Assembly (NCBI GenBank): GCA_019358875.1
Contig: JAHHIF010000078.1
Location: forward strand, 1 to 33,164
Source: Symplocastrum torsivum CPER-KK1
GTDB taxonomy: Bacteria; Cyanobacteriota; Cyanobacteriia; Cyanobacteriales; Coleofasciculaceae
Length of the DNA stretch: 33,164 nucleotides
Reading direction: 5' to 3'
Each line of letters starts with the position of its first letter. Position 1 is the stretch's first letter. The notes beneath the pieces are model-generated. The model was not told where the DNA came from, ran no database searches, and was given only the letters and a program-made list of their open reading frames with translations. This document shows positions 1 through 8,817 of this stretch, in pieces. The translations under genes were made by a program, and so were the position numbers.

Positions 1-75
1 TTGGGTCAATTATTAATCCCAGTTATGATTGGAGGAATTATCAGCAACAAGAGCTTATTATTCCTTGAGCCTTAA
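1..75 (+). CDS. possible 3' end of a gene entering from the left
   Basis: Frame 1 is open from the first base to a TAA at 73-75 and would give 24 residues, LGQLLIPVMIGGIISNKSLL and four more. The tail is hydrophobic and could end a membrane protein. It is too short to identify, and an open frame of this length can arise by chance, so this is only a candidate partial gene. Confidence 0.3.
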   Translation: MGQLLIPVMIGGIISNKSLLFLEP

Positions 76-130
76 ATAACTAATTAATCCATCGGTTGTT
101 TTCCTCTGACTTATTCAGCAAGCCCTATAT

Positions 131-214
131 AAACAAAGTCCGCGGAGGCGGACTCAATTGAGCCTGCGGAGGCAGGCTTTGTTTGTGTAGCCCCAGACAT
201 AAGAGTCTGTGGGG
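131..214. repeat. dispersed hairpin-rich repeat, copy 1
   Basis: An outer 8-bp stem (aaacaaag 131-138, ctttgttt 177-184) encloses two hairpins with the same loop: gtccgc-GGAG-gcggac (138-153) and gcctgc-GGAG-gcaggc (162-177). A further hairpin follows, with cccc-agac (191-198) pairing with gtct (205-208) and gggg (211-214) across a two-base bulge. A related unit lies at 6296-6357. It sits between the end of an upstream frame and the end of the antiporter gene, which runs towards it. It resembles the dispersed palindromic elements of large cyanobacterial genomes; the family name is not known to me. Confidence 0.65.
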
Positions 215-257
215 AATTTGCAAGATTGGGATGAGAGGAATAATTTTTGTGTAAGCT

Positions 258-1520
258 CTAAGATTCCTCAGGACGGGTTGCCAAATTAACATTTTTACGG
301 CGGCGCTTGGTGCGACGCTCATACCAGTTCATCAACGGTGTGGAACTAATCCCATGCAGAATTACAGAAATGACAATCGTGATGTAGGTAATCCAAGCGA
401 TTCGCTCGCCTAAATCTCCTTGTAACCTCTCTCCAAGAGCATAGGACAGGTAATACAACGAGCCGACACCTCGAATCCCAAACCAGCCAAGTAGCAAACG
501 CTTTTGCGGAGGAAAGCGAGTGCCAATCGTGCTAATCCAAACCCCTACAGGTCGAATCACAAAAAGCAATAATCCTGCTACCAGAAGCCCGTCACTAGCA
601 AATCGCCGCATCGGCTCAACGAGTAGTAGAGAACCTAGTAGCAAAATGGTCCCTACCTCAAGGAGTTTTTCAATTTGCTCTGTGAATTCAAACTGAGAAC
701 GTTGCTTCTCTGGGTCGTGACGATAACTACGTTGCACCACAATTCCTGCCACAAAAACGGCAAGAAAGCCATAGCCGTTTACAACCTCTGTTAAAGAATA
801 GGTCAGCAAAATGGTACTGAGAGCAACGAAGTCCTCCAAAATCTCATCTATCTCTCGGTATCGTTGAAGGTAGTGGTCTATCCAGACAACTGCCTTAGGC
901 ACTACAATGCCCATCACAATTCCAGCCGCGATCGCCCAAATTATATCAACAGCCACCCATTTTCCAACCCAGCTTTGCCAATTGTCATTCTCTAGCCAGT
1001 GGAGTCCGAAATAGACAAAGGGAAAAGCCAGCGCATCGTTCAACCCACCTTCAGAGGTCAAGCCAAATCGCAACTCATCCTTATCTTTAACATCAGTAAG
1101 CTGGACATCTGATGCCAAGACTGGATCGGTTGGTGCAAGAATCGCTCCCAGCAAAATGGCGACTCCCCAACTTAGTCCTAAAATCCAATGTCCCACTGCT
1201 GCGATCGCAAAGATGGAAATTGGCATCAAAAAAGCAATCAGCCGAACCGTTGAATTCCAAGCCCGTAGATTCAAAGGGCGATTCATTTTGTTGCCGCAGC
1301 TAAACACAGAGACAATCACAACAAACTCTGTGACGCGCTCTAGAAACTCGGCTCCGGGACGTAGTTGAATTAGATTGAACCCATAGGGACCCAGCAAAAT
1401 ACCAACAAGCAAGTAGATTTGGGCATAGGAAAGCGGCCACCGAGAAATCCAGCCTGACCCTAAGGTGACGAGAAGCAGGAGTAGACCAATGACCAGTAGG
1501 TCAAGAATATAGATATCCAC
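258..1520 (-). CDS. cation:proton antiporter, CPA1/NhaP type
   Basis: This 420-residue integral membrane protein probably exchanges Na+ (or K+) for H+ across the cytoplasmic or thylakoid membrane. Hydrophobic segments run from residue 5 to about 390. Family landmarks are the buried PTDPVLA motif (residues 130-136) and GGLNDALAF (158-166), whose Asn-Asp pair (161-162) marks electroneutral CPA1 exchangers, the ND type. The length suits the transmembrane domain alone; there is no long C-terminal regulatory tail, only a short basic end (RRTKRRRKN). The gene stands alone, divergent from the small membrane protein at 1746. The exact ion cannot be read from the sequence. Confidence 0.88.
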   Translation of the reverse strand: MDIYILDLLVIGLLLLLVTLGSGWISRWPLSYAQIYLLVGILLGPYGFNLIQLRPGAEFLERVTEFVVIVSVFSCGNKMNRPLNLRAWNSTVRLIAFLMPISIFAIAAVGHWILGLSWGVAILLGAILAPTDPVLASDVQLTDVKDKDELRFGLTSEGGLNDALAFPFVYFGLHWLENDNWQSWVGKWVAVDIIWAIAAGIVMGIVVPKAVVWIDHYLQRYREIDEILEDFVALSTILLTYSLTEVVNGYGFLAVFVAGIVVQRSYRHDPEKQRSQFEFTEQIEKLLEVGTILLLGSLLLVEPMRRFASDGLLVAGLLLFVIRPVGVWISTIGTRFPPQKRLLLGWFGIRGVGSLYYLSYALGERLQGDLGERIAWITYITIVISVILHGISSTPLMNWYERRTKRRRKNVNLATRPEES

Positions 1521-1745
1521 AAAAGCGACGCAATTGGATAGATAGGAGTGCCTTGTGAGCTTACCTACTTTACTTCTAGATCCAAATCAGCTTGTAGCTA
1601 GATTTTTTTAAGATTCTATCCGATATATCTGTGCTGGCGGTTAAAACGCCACTGGTTTTAATGACTAAACAGCGAGAATTTACTAAATTCACTCGAAAAC
1701 TCAGTTAGCTGCTGTTAGTTTAGAACAGTGCAATGGAGAAGCTAA

Positions 1746-2114
1746 ATGTGGGTTGTTAATGTTATTTTGATTTTTAGTGCGATCGCTGTTCTCGGTTGGT
1801 TACTTTGGAATTACCGACAACAGCTAACCAATGCATTTGGCGTATTGGTTTCAGGCTGTGAGTCGCTAATATTTGCCACTGGATTCATCCTTGTTGAAGC
1901 TGTAAAAGCAGCCGTTATTGCGTCTGTTGTTGGTGGCATTTTTGGTTTAATTTTTTTTGTCGCTAAAGCCCCACACTCAACTACCAAGGCTGCGGCAATT
2001 AGTATTGCAACTCTTGTTTTTGCTCTACTAGTACTTAAAGCAATGTGGGAAAACTTCAACAATTTACGTTGGAGTATCCGTCATGAAATTCGTAACCGCT
2101 CTCGCAGACGCTAA
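1746..2114 (+). CDS. small membrane protein of unknown function
   Basis: I do not recognise a family for this 122-residue protein. It has a hydrophobic segment at residues 3-21, a long hydrophobic stretch around 38-73 (probably one or two helices), another around 80-100, and a strongly basic cytosolic tail (RHEIRNRSRRR). The ATG at 1746 directly precedes the first membrane helix. It lies divergent from the antiporter and convergent with the DUF2973 gene, with a perfect hairpin at 2269-2290 between the converging ends. Membrane location is well supported by composition; function is unknown. Confidence 0.6.
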   Translation: MWVVNVILIFSAIAVLGWLLWNYRQQLTNAFGVLVSGCESLIFATGFILVEAVKAAVIASVVGGIFGLIFFVAKAPHSTTKAAAISIATLVFALLVLKAMWENFNNLRWSIRHEIRNRSRRR

Positions 2115-2268
2115 GTATTTTAAGACCTCTACATTGCTCTTTTTCTCTAAGTGTTGTGGAGATTCACAAGGGCTTGCTCTACCCCGAATTATTTAAGTGG
2201 TGCATCAGTCAGTGTAGTGTTTAAGATTTAACTACCACTGACAATTGTAAAGTTAATCCGATAAGAGC

Positions 2269-2290
2269 TTGGAGTTTCTCAAAACTCCAA
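2269..2290. terminator. hairpin between convergent genes
   Basis: This is a perfect 9-bp stem, ttggagttt / aaactccaa, with a 4-base loop. It lies between the ends of the genes at 1746-2114 (+) and 2330-2665 (-). No strong T run follows on either strand, so it could be a weak bidirectional terminator or a stabilising 3' stem. Confidence 0.35.
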
Positions 2291-2329
2291 ACTTCCTCAA
2301 AAATAATGAGCTGATTGCTAGTCTGACAG

Positions 2330-2665
2330 TCAGCTTTCTTCGGCTCTATCTGTGCGGTTTCCGGGAGAAGACTTATAGAGAGCGTCTAACTGTTCACGAG
2401 CATCTTCTACTGTCATGGAACGCATGACCAAAAGCGGCTCGTTGATGGGATTACCCGTGTCATCAAGTAGTTCTGGGTGCGGTACAGAACGATATCCTGA
2501 TCGAGAAGCATTAATTTGCGATCGCCCCCACTCGGCTTGTGATCTTCCGGCTGGAGAGTAAGAGCGTGGGTAATCCATGCTGATCGTGAACAAGCTGCGG
2601 AGCAGGTTGCCAATTGCCAAAAACGCAATGGCAGTAAAGGCAACTAGATAAAGTAGGTGTAGCAT
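2330..2665 (-). CDS. DUF2973 family protein
   Basis: This 111-residue protein has one N-terminal membrane anchor (about residues 2-26, starting MLHLLYLVAFTAIAFLAIGN) followed by a polar, probably cytosolic region. The opening and layout match what I know as DUF2973, a family of unknown function found mainly in cyanobacteria. It lies 140 bp downstream of the DUF2605 gene on the same strand. Those two families often occur together, which supports both calls and suggests a shared, still unknown role. The start is the ATG directly before the membrane segment. Confidence 0.72.
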   Translation of the reverse strand: MLHLLYLVAFTAIAFLAIGNLLRSLFTISMDYPRSYSPAGRSQAEWGRSQINASRSGYRSVPHPELLDDTGNPINEPLLVMRSMTVEDAREQLDALYKSSPGNRTDRAEES

Positions 2666-2805
2666 TATATCATCCTCCAGACCAAATAGTTTGCTGGTAA
2701 ATTCTTGTCTAGATAATGGGTAAGAAAATGTTTTTTTATCTGTAGCTAGTTCAGCTTATCACTGAGCAACCAGCTATTTCCTCAATCCCAGGACTCAATA
2801 GTATT

Positions 2806-3147
2806 CTAGTTATCTGAGTCTGAACTGGGTGCCGTGGATGTCATCGTGCGCCACCGCATTCCTACTTGCCAGCACTCACTTACCAATCGATGCCAGGGGA
2901 CAAGCGTTGAGGTTTCAACTCCCACTTGACCATTGGTGGCTTGAAACATCATCTGAGCTGTAGACACTTCCTGCTGAGCTGTTTTAACTCGCGATAGTAA
3001 ATCTGATTGTTGCTCCTCACTTAAAAAGGTGATGTCTTCAGTTTCTAATAAAGAGCGCGCTCGCGAAAACCAATATTGAAAATCTTCTAATAGCGGCTGC
3101 AATAACGTCTTCAGTAATTCTTGTTCGGATGGCTGAGACTGGGGCAT
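2806..3147 (-). CDS. DUF2605 family protein
   Basis: This 113-residue soluble protein is mostly helical, with two probable amphipathic helices (residues 5-35 and 40-70). The recognisable features are the LLKTLLQPLLEDFQYWFSRA segment near the N-terminus and the VPWHRLVSECWQVGMRWR segment near the C-terminus, which fit the cyanobacterial DUF2605 family. No catalytic motif is visible. It precedes the DUF2973 gene on the same strand. The two may be co-transcribed, although the 140-bp gap would also allow a separate promoter. It is divergent from thrS. Confidence 0.75.
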   Translation of the reverse strand: MPQSQPSEQELLKTLLQPLLEDFQYWFSRARSLLETEDITFLSEEQQSDLLSRVKTAQQEVSTAQMMFQATNGQVGVETSTLVPWHRLVSECWQVGMRWRTMTSTAPSSDSDN

Positions 3148-3363
3148 GAACTTAAAACAGATTATTCTCTTGAGTTTATCTTAACTGAGTTTACGATTCT
3201 TAACAATTTATCATGCCGCTGTTAATAATCTTTTCAGTTTTCATCAGAATTTTTGCAGAGAAACCGCCGGGGAAGAGTCGAAGAGCGTAGTTGACCCAAA
3301 AGCAACCTCTGTATCATAGAGGCAGAGAAGAATAATCAATTGAACTGGAAGAAAATCCCCTCA

Positions 3364-5193
3364 ATGCAACAGCCGCCGATGCCCAACCCAGAAGATTCAG
3401 AGCAGCCAGAAAAAATCAATCTGCCCCGCACGAGTGAATCCGAATCCTTGCAAAAGATTCGTCACACAACCTCCCATATCATGGCGATGGCAGTGCAGAA
3501 GCTCTTTCCAGAGGCACAGGTGACTATCGGCCCCTGGATTGAGAATGGTTTTTATTATGACTTCGACAAACCAGAGCCATTTACTGAGCAAGACCTGAAG
3601 ACCATTAAGAAAGAGATGATCAAAATCATCAACCGTAAATTGCCAGTGGTGCGGGAAGAGGTAAGTCGAGAAGAAGCCCAACGTCGGATTAAGGACATTA
3701 ATGAGCCTTACAAACTAGAAATCCTCGAAGGACTAGAAGAGCCAATTACGATTTACCACCTCGCTGACGAGTGGTGGGACTTATGTGCTGGGCCGCACTT
3801 GGAAAACACCAAGGAACTGCACCCAAAGGCATTTGAATTAGAAAGCGTTGCAGGTGCTTATTGGCGAGGCGATGCCACAAAGGCTCAGCTACAGAGAATT
3901 TACGGCACAGCTTGGGAAACACCAGAGCAACTAGCAGAATACAAGCGTCGTAAGGAAGAAGCCCTGAAACGCGACCATCGCAAGCTAGGTAAGGAACTGG
4001 GACTATTTATCTTTTCGGATCAAGTCGGCCCAGGATTACCGCTTTGGACACCGAAGGGAACTGTGTTACGAAGTACCTTAGAAGACTTCCTGAAACAAGA
4101 ACAACTCAAACGTGGCTACCAACCTGTGGTAACTCCTCACATCGGTCGAGTTGAGCTATTCAAAACTTCTGGACACTGGCAGAAATATAAAGAAGACTTG
4201 TTCCCAATGATGGGTGAGTCGGAAGATGAGGGCTTTGTCCTCAAAGCGATGAATTGTCCCTTCCATGTTCAGATTTATAAGAGCGAGTTGCATTCCTACC
4301 GGGATTTGCCAATGCGTCTGGCGGAGTTCGGCACTGTCTACCGCTATGAGAAATCTGGAGAACTAGGGGGATTAACGCGGGTTCGAGGGTTCACCCAGGA
4401 TGATTCTCACCTGTTCGTTACACCAGAACAGCTTGATGCTGAATTCTTAAGTGTGGTTGATTTAACTCTGTCAGTGTTCGGAACTTTGAAGCTGAAGAAC
4501 TTTAAAGCACGCTTAAGTTTCCGCGACCCCCAATCAGATAAGTACATTGGTTCTGATGAAGCATGGGATAAAGCAGAATCTGCTATCCGTCGCGCTGTGG
4601 AAACGTTGGGGATGGAACACTTCGACGGTATTGGAGAGGCGGCGTTTTATGGCCCCAAACTAGACTTTATCTTCCGGGATGCACTAGAGCGAGAGTGGCA
4701 ACTAGGTACGGTACAGGTAGATTACAACCTGCCAGAGCGTTTTGATTTAGAGTACGTTGCTGAAGATGGTACTCGGAAACGTCCTGTGATGATTCACCGT
4801 GCGCCTTTTGGTTCTCTAGAGCGACTCGTTGGCATTTTGATCGAGGAGTACGCTGGGGATTTCCCCTTCTGGTTAGCGCCAGTACAAGTGCGGATTGCAC
4901 AGGTGAGTGAGGCGCAACTCCCCTATGCCCAGGAAGTTGCTAAACAAATGCGACTCTCAGGTATCCGTGCCGAAGCCGATACCAGTGGCGAACGCTTACC
5001 CAAGCAAATCCGTAATGCCGAGAAGGGAAAAATCCCTGTAATGGCAGTGGTGGGAGCCGAGGAGGTAGAGAATAATACTCTCAGCATTCGTCTGCGTGCC
5101 GCTGGTGAGAAATCGAAAGATTTGGGAGCAATTCCTGTTACTGAAGTGATTGAAAGGATGAAGGATGCGATCGCCAATCACAGTGATTTTTAG
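3364..5193 (+). CDS. thrS: threonyl-tRNA synthetase
   Basis: It charges tRNA-Thr with threonine and edits mischarged serine. About 609 residues from this start. From the N-terminus it has the editing domain with HTTSH and CAGPH, whose His and Cys residues bind zinc; the class II catalytic core with motif 2 (YRYEKSGELGGLTRVRGF) and motif 3 (GSLERLVGILIEEYAGDFPF); and the anticodon-binding domain (AQVSEAQLPYA to the end). The small N-terminal TGS domain of the E. coli enzyme is absent, as is usual in cyanobacteria. The frame is open back to a TTG at 3340, but the ATG at 3364 has a GGAAG 12 bases upstream and fits family N-termini better. The next gene lies beyond an intergenic stem. Confidence 0.96.
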   Translation: MQQPPMPNPEDSEQPEKINLPRTSESESLQKIRHTTSHIMAMAVQKLFPEAQVTIGPWIENGFYYDFDKPEPFTEQDLKTIKKEMIKIINRKLPVVREEVSREEAQRRIKDINEPYKLEILEGLEEPITIYHLADEWWDLCAGPHLENTKELHPKAFELESVAGAYWRGDATKAQLQRIYGTAWETPEQLAEYKRRKEEALKRDHRKLGKELGLFIFSDQVGPGLPLWTPKGTVLRSTLEDFLKQEQLKRGYQPVVTPHIGRVELFKTSGHWQKYKEDLFPMMGESEDEGFVLKAMNCPFHVQIYKSELHSYRDLPMRLAEFGTVYRYEKSGELGGLTRVRGFTQDDSHLFVTPEQLDAEFLSVVDLTLSVFGTLKLKNFKARLSFRDPQSDKYIGSDEAWDKAESAIRRAVETLGMEHFDGIGEAAFYGPKLDFIFRDALEREWQLGTVQVDYNLPERFDLEYVAEDGTRKRPVMIHRAPFGSLERLVGILIEEYAGDFPFWLAPVQVRIAQVSEAQLPYAQEVAKQMRLSGIRAEADTSGERLPKQIRNAEKGKIPVMAVVGAEEVENNTLSIRLRAAGEKSKDLGAIPVTEVIERMKDAIANHSDF

Positions 5194-5201
5194 GGGTTTT
5201 T

Positions 5202-5240
5202 AGGGCACAACATCCGTTGTGTTCGTTCACAGGACGCCCT
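5202..5240 (+). terminator. nested stem downstream of thrS
   Basis: CACAAC (5206-5211) and GTTGTG (5216-5221) form a 6-bp hairpin with a 4-base loop. It is enclosed by agggc (5202-5206) and gccct (5236-5240), which overlap it by one base. It starts 9 bases after the thrS stop. There is no T run, so factor-independent termination is uncertain; the call rests on position and pairing. Confidence 0.35.
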
Positions 5241-5358
5241 GAAACAAGTTTGAGGGGAAAGGAAATTATCCCCTTCCCCCAATTTGAACACTTGGCGATC
5301 GCTTCAGCTCAACAACACTAAGATCGAAGCAGTGTGTTGGATTTTGGGATCGTGTGCT

Positions 5359-6111
5359 TTGAAAACTCACCAATTCAATCGGCGTCAATTTCTGCTGCTT
5401 ACCGGTGCCACTGTCTCAATGACGCTGTTAAAAGCTTGCACGGAAAACTCTACGTCTGCCCAAAATCCAACGGATTCAGATTTGGGAGATAAGTATTTGT
5501 CGTTAAAATTCATCTCAGTTCCACCAGCAACGGGTCAAACACCAACGGCTCTAATTGTTTGCTTGCATGGATTTGGTGGAAGATCTCAAGAATTGGCACC
5601 CTTTGCGCCAGTGCTAAATTTGCCAGAGTACCAGTTCCTGTTTCCCGATGCCCCTTACCCCCATCCCAGTGTCTCTGGGGGTAGGATGTGGTACAACCTG
5701 CAAAGTCAAGATGACCAGGGCGTAATCTCAAGTCGGCAGCAGCTAACAGACTGGCTAAAATCTCTAGAGGCTAATACAGGTGTTCCCTTATCACGCACCA
5801 TCTTGAGTGGATTTTCTCAAGGTGGAGCAATGACGCTGGATGTAGGTTTAACTCTACCCCTGGCTGGCTTAGTGTCCCTGAGTGGCTATATGCACCCAAT
5901 ACCTAACCTATCTGGCAAATCTTTACCCCCCGTTTTGATTGTGCATGGCACAAAAGACCAAGTTGTTTCTCTTGCTGCCGCGCAACGTGCCAGGGATAGG
6001 CTAACAGCCGCAGGAGCTGCCGTGAAGTATCAAGAATATAATATTGGGCATGAAATTTCACCAGAAGTGTTGGCTCTAATGCGAAGTTTTATCGTGGATG
6101 TTCTTCAGTAA
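5359..6111 (+). CDS. alpha/beta-hydrolase, phospholipase/carboxylesterase type, Tat lipoprotein
   Basis: This is a serine esterase of the phospholipase/carboxylesterase (YpfH/LYPLA-like) group, with an unknown ester substrate. The catalytic triad is readable: Ser in GFSQGG, Asp in HGTKDQVV and His in NIGHEIS. HGFGG supplies the oxyanion region. The open frame begins with a TTG at 5284, but the TTG at 5359 gives MKTHQFNRRQFLLLTGATVS. This is a twin-arginine signal followed by a lipobox-like LLKAC, so I chose it. The predicted product is therefore a folded protein exported by Tat and anchored by lipid at the Cys. No SD sequence clearly decides the start. It converges with the DUF512 gene. Confidence 0.82.
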   Translation: MKTHQFNRRQFLLLTGATVSMTLLKACTENSTSAQNPTDSDLGDKYLSLKFISVPPATGQTPTALIVCLHGFGGRSQELAPFAPVLNLPEYQFLFPDAPYPHPSVSGGRMWYNLQSQDDQGVISSRQQLTDWLKSLEANTGVPLSRTILSGFSQGGAMTLDVGLTLPLAGLVSLSGYMHPIPNLSGKSLPPVLIVHGTKDQVVSLAAAQRARDRLTAAGAAVKYQEYNIGHEISPEVLALMRSFIVDVLQ

Positions 6112-6287
6112 CATTAGAGCGCACTAAGCCTTGAGTAAAACAGCACAGGAATTGTAAGCTGACGGCTAATTACCTATAGCTCATATCTTGCCCTTGGCAG
6201 TTGAAACCGCAGCTACACAAAAATAGACGCGAAGCGCTTGCCGAAGGCTAACCTACCTTCGCAGGTTACCAAAACATTAATTTCCGA

Positions 6288-7703
6288 TTAGTCCGTCCTC
6301 ACTAAAGCTCCGGCGGCGGACTTGGGTTGTATAGCCCCAGAATTCCATTCTGAGGGCTTGGTGCAAAAGCTGTGTTTAATGCAAGCTTCAATGAGTTCTT
6401 CAGTGCCATTAACTGGCAGAATGGGAGTTTCCAACTGACGGGTGAGTTCTTCTACCGTCATGTCATCGAGAAAACGAGTATCATTTTGCTTCAGCATTAG
6501 GGAGGGTAGCAGGATTGCCTCACCTAAATCTTTTCCCTGCAAGCCCTTAAGTAAATCTTGCCCAGTAAGCAATCCAGTCACAGTAATCTCCTGTCCCCAG
6601 TAGTCACTACGCAATGCTGCCAACCTCACGTCCAGTCCTTCTACTGCATTTAACTGCTGGACAAGGGGCTGGAAGGCTTGTTCAACTGCATTGCCTACTA
6701 CCCAGGTGAAGCTTCGGTGTGTGTCTAGTCGTGGTGGCAGTTTCTCAGAGGCAATATTCTGAAACTGCTTGAGGAACTGACGAATTGAACCGACACCATT
6801 ACCAATTTGGGGGTAATCTTCGTAATGGGATTCCGGTGGTAAGTCCTGTCGGGCAATTAAAAACCACTCATCGGCTAACCAAGCAAAAGTAGAACCCAAC
6901 TGCTGGCGGAACTTCTCCTGAAGCTGTTGAACTTGGCGGATTACTTCCTCTGCTTTCTCGTGACTGACTGGTGTCAACTCGTCTTCTGTGGGGCGAAAGC
7001 GTGTTAATCCTACGGGTACGACAGCAGCCGAGGCAACGGCTGGTACTTCACCTGCATGGAATTGCGCTAAATCCAGCAGTGTCCGTTCTAAGTGGATGCC
7101 ATCATTAATCCCAGGACAAACAACAACCTGAGCATGAATTTGTAGCCGTCGCTCCTGAAACCACTTGAGTTGCTCTAAAATCTGCCCAGCGCGTTGATTT
7201 TTCAACAAACGCCTACGAATATCTGGTTCAGTGGCGTGGACAGAGACATAGAGGGGGGATAGCCGCATCTGTTCTATCCTGTCCCACTCTTTCTGAGTCA
7301 GGTTGGTAAGGGTTAAGTAGGAACCATAGAGAAAGCTGAGGCGATAGTCGTCATCTTTGAGGTACAAACTTTGCCGCTTGCCTGGTGGTTGTTGATCGAT
7401 GAAGCAAAATGGGCAACGGTTATTGCACTGAATCAAGCCATCAAATAAGGCTGTCTCAAATTCCAGTCCCAAATCGTCGTCGTAGTCTTTCTCAATTTCT
7501 ACTGAGTGACTTTTACCTGCTGCATCGAGGACTTCAAGCTCTAGCACTTCATCAGCACAGAGAAACTGATAATCAATAAGGTCACGAGGACGTGTACCGT
7601 TGATAGCAACGATCGCATCTCCCGGCTCAAACCCGATCTCTGCCGCAATCGAGTCAGGTAAAACGTTGGTAATTAAAGCAGGACGAACTGAAATCTCACT
7701 CAT
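6288..7703 (-). CDS. PDZ-radical SAM-DUF512 protein, cyanobacterial Fe-S oxidoreductase type
   Basis: This 471-residue protein has a PDZ-like N-terminus (about 5-60, with the GFEPGDAIVAING turn), then a radical SAM core whose cluster-binding motif is C93-x3-C97-x2-C100 (CNNRCPFC), and then a DUF512 C-terminal region. The family is conserved in cyanobacteria and its substrate is not known to me. The last 20 or so residues (after about residue 449) are read from dispersed repeat copy 2, so the C-terminus probably differs from relatives. It lies 139 bp downstream of uppP on the same strand; whether they share a transcript is unclear. Confidence 0.88.
   Translation of the reverse strand: MSEISVRPALITNVLPDSIAAEIGFEPGDAIVAINGTRPRDLIDYQFLCADEVLELEVLDAAGKSHSVEIEKDYDDDLGLEFETALFDGLIQCNNRCPFCFIDQQPPGKRQSLYLKDDDYRLSFLYGSYLTLTNLTQKEWDRIEQMRLSPLYVSVHATEPDIRRRLLKNQRAGQILEQLKWFQERRLQIHAQVVVCPGINDGIHLERTLLDLAQFHAGEVPAVASAAVVPVGLTRFRPTEDELTPVSHEKAEEVIRQVQQLQEKFRQQLGSTFAWLADEWFLIARQDLPPESHYEDYPQIGNGVGSIRQFLKQFQNIASEKLPPRLDTHRSFTWVVGNAVEQAFQPLVQQLNAVEGLDVRLAALRSDYWGQEITVTGLLTGQDLLKGLQGKDLGEAILLPSLMLKQNDTRFLDDMTVEELTRQLETPILPVNGTEELIEACIKHSFCTKPSEWNSGAIQPKSAAGALVRTD
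6296..6357. repeat. dispersed hairpin-rich repeat, copy 2
   Basis: It shares with 131-214 a tgtatagccccaga-like core and the same hairpin plan. Here cccc-agaat (6335-6343) pairs with attct (6347-6351) and ggg (6354-6356), again with a two-base bulge. Stem bases differ from copy 1 but remain paired (agac/gtct against agaat/attct). The upstream arm carries gccgc/ggcggac-like bases. It overlaps the 3' end of the DUF512 gene. Just beyond, at about 6226-6269, lie another short palindrome (taacct/aggtta) and a gcgaagcgcttgccgaaggc stretch typical of cyanobacterial intergenic repeats. Confidence 0.5.
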
Positions 7704-7842
7704 CAGGAACTGTACCGAATCACTAGCCCTAATGCCAGTCTAAGAGATTGTGACTGGTACTCTTAGGTTCGCGATCGCAAGAGTAGATGCCCTTGACGTA
7801 GCGTCAGCCTCGGTGATTAATCTTTGTGTCACCACAGCACAT

Positions 7843-8817
7843 CTAGATATTTCTCAATAATCCTGTTGCGATCGCACCCAAAATCACAACCCCAAACACT
7901 AAGCGATACCAGATAAATACCCAGGTACTCTGAGTTTGCAGGAAGCGCAATAGCCATGCGATCGATAAATATGAAAACACCAAAGCTGAGATAGTACCAA
8001 TCACAAGGGAGACTAATCCAGCATCCCCTATCCCTTCCTCTAAGGCACCTTTTAATTCCACCAATCCGGCTAACGTAATCGCTGGAATACCTAGTAAAAA
8101 AGAAAAACGCGCTGCGGCTGCCCTCTCTAAACCGATAAATAACCCAGCCGTCAGTGTAGAACCTGAACGAGAGACTCCAGGAATTAATGCCATTGCCTGT
8201 GCTAATCCCATGCAAACCCCATCTTGAACCGTCAAATCCTCAAAACCGCGCTTTCGCTTTCCTCTCTTTTCGGCAAGTCCCAGTAACAGTGCCATTACAA
8301 TTGAGGCAATTGCGATCGCTCTGACACTTCGTAGTGGTGAATTATCAAAGTCGGGAATAAATATTTTGATCAGCAGTCCGAAGAAGACGATGGGAATAGT
8401 TCCCAAAGCAATTCCTACTGCCATCCGAAAGTCAGTAGATTGGTAGTCAGAGGTTCGGATTGCTTTGATCGCTCCAGTCGTGATTTGAACCAGATCTTTC
8501 CAGAAATACCAAAGTACGGCGGCAATACTGCCTAGTTGAATCACCGCTGTATACGCCACACCGGGATCGCCCCAACCTAGTGCCACTGGTACCACTTTTA
8601 AATGAGCTGTACTACTAATTGGCAAGAACTCGGTTAACCCCTGCACCATACCCAGAACCACAGCCTGGAAAGCATTAACTTGGGGCGTTGCTGTTGTTGC
8701 CGCTGATGCCACATCTGGTGACAGGGTGGTGCCGAGAACATTTAAGGGAAAAGTGAGGATTGCGCTGATTACACCAATGCCAACGAGCTTGAACCACTGA
8801 CCTCGAAATCTAACCAT
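7843..8817 (-). CDS. uppP: undecaprenyl-diphosphatase
   Basis: This integral membrane BacA/UppP-type phosphatase recycles undecaprenyl pyrophosphate to the monophosphate lipid carrier used for peptidoglycan and other wall polymers. Of its 324 residues, the catalytic motifs are TEFLPISSTAH (residues 62-72) and PGVSRSGST (213-221, with Arg217). About 45 residues precede the usual start of the family, with a hydrophobic segment at about 10-30 and an Ala-rich linker, so the N-terminus is extended. It is divergent from the DUF3120 gene. The wall role links it loosely to glmU and PBP2 elsewhere in the window. Confidence 0.94.
   Translation of the reverse strand: MVRFRGQWFKLVGIGVISAILTFPLNVLGTTLSPDVASAATTATPQVNAFQAVVLGMVQGLTEFLPISSTAHLKVVPVALGWGDPGVAYTAVIQLGSIAAVLWYFWKDLVQITTGAIKAIRTSDYQSTDFRMAVGIALGTIPIVFFGLLIKIFIPDFDNSPLRSVRAIAIASIVMALLLGLAEKRGKRKRGFEDLTVQDGVCMGLAQAMALIPGVSRSGSTLTAGLFIGLERAAAARFSFLLGIPAITLAGLVELKGALEEGIGDAGLVSLVIGTISALVFSYLSIAWLLRFLQTQSTWVFIWYRLVFGVVILGAIATGLLRNI

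Noticed and set aside
144..171. GGAG loops at 144-147 and 168-171 as CsrA-type binding sites
   Set aside because: The loops fit the GGA-in-loop pattern, but they belong to an intergenic dispersed repeat and are not near a start codon; no functional support.
3306..3322. CCTCT/AGAGG hairpin just before thrS, as a possible translational operator
   Set aside because: It is only 5 bp with a 7-base loop and no resemblance to a tRNA-Thr anticodon arm; it is too weak to call.
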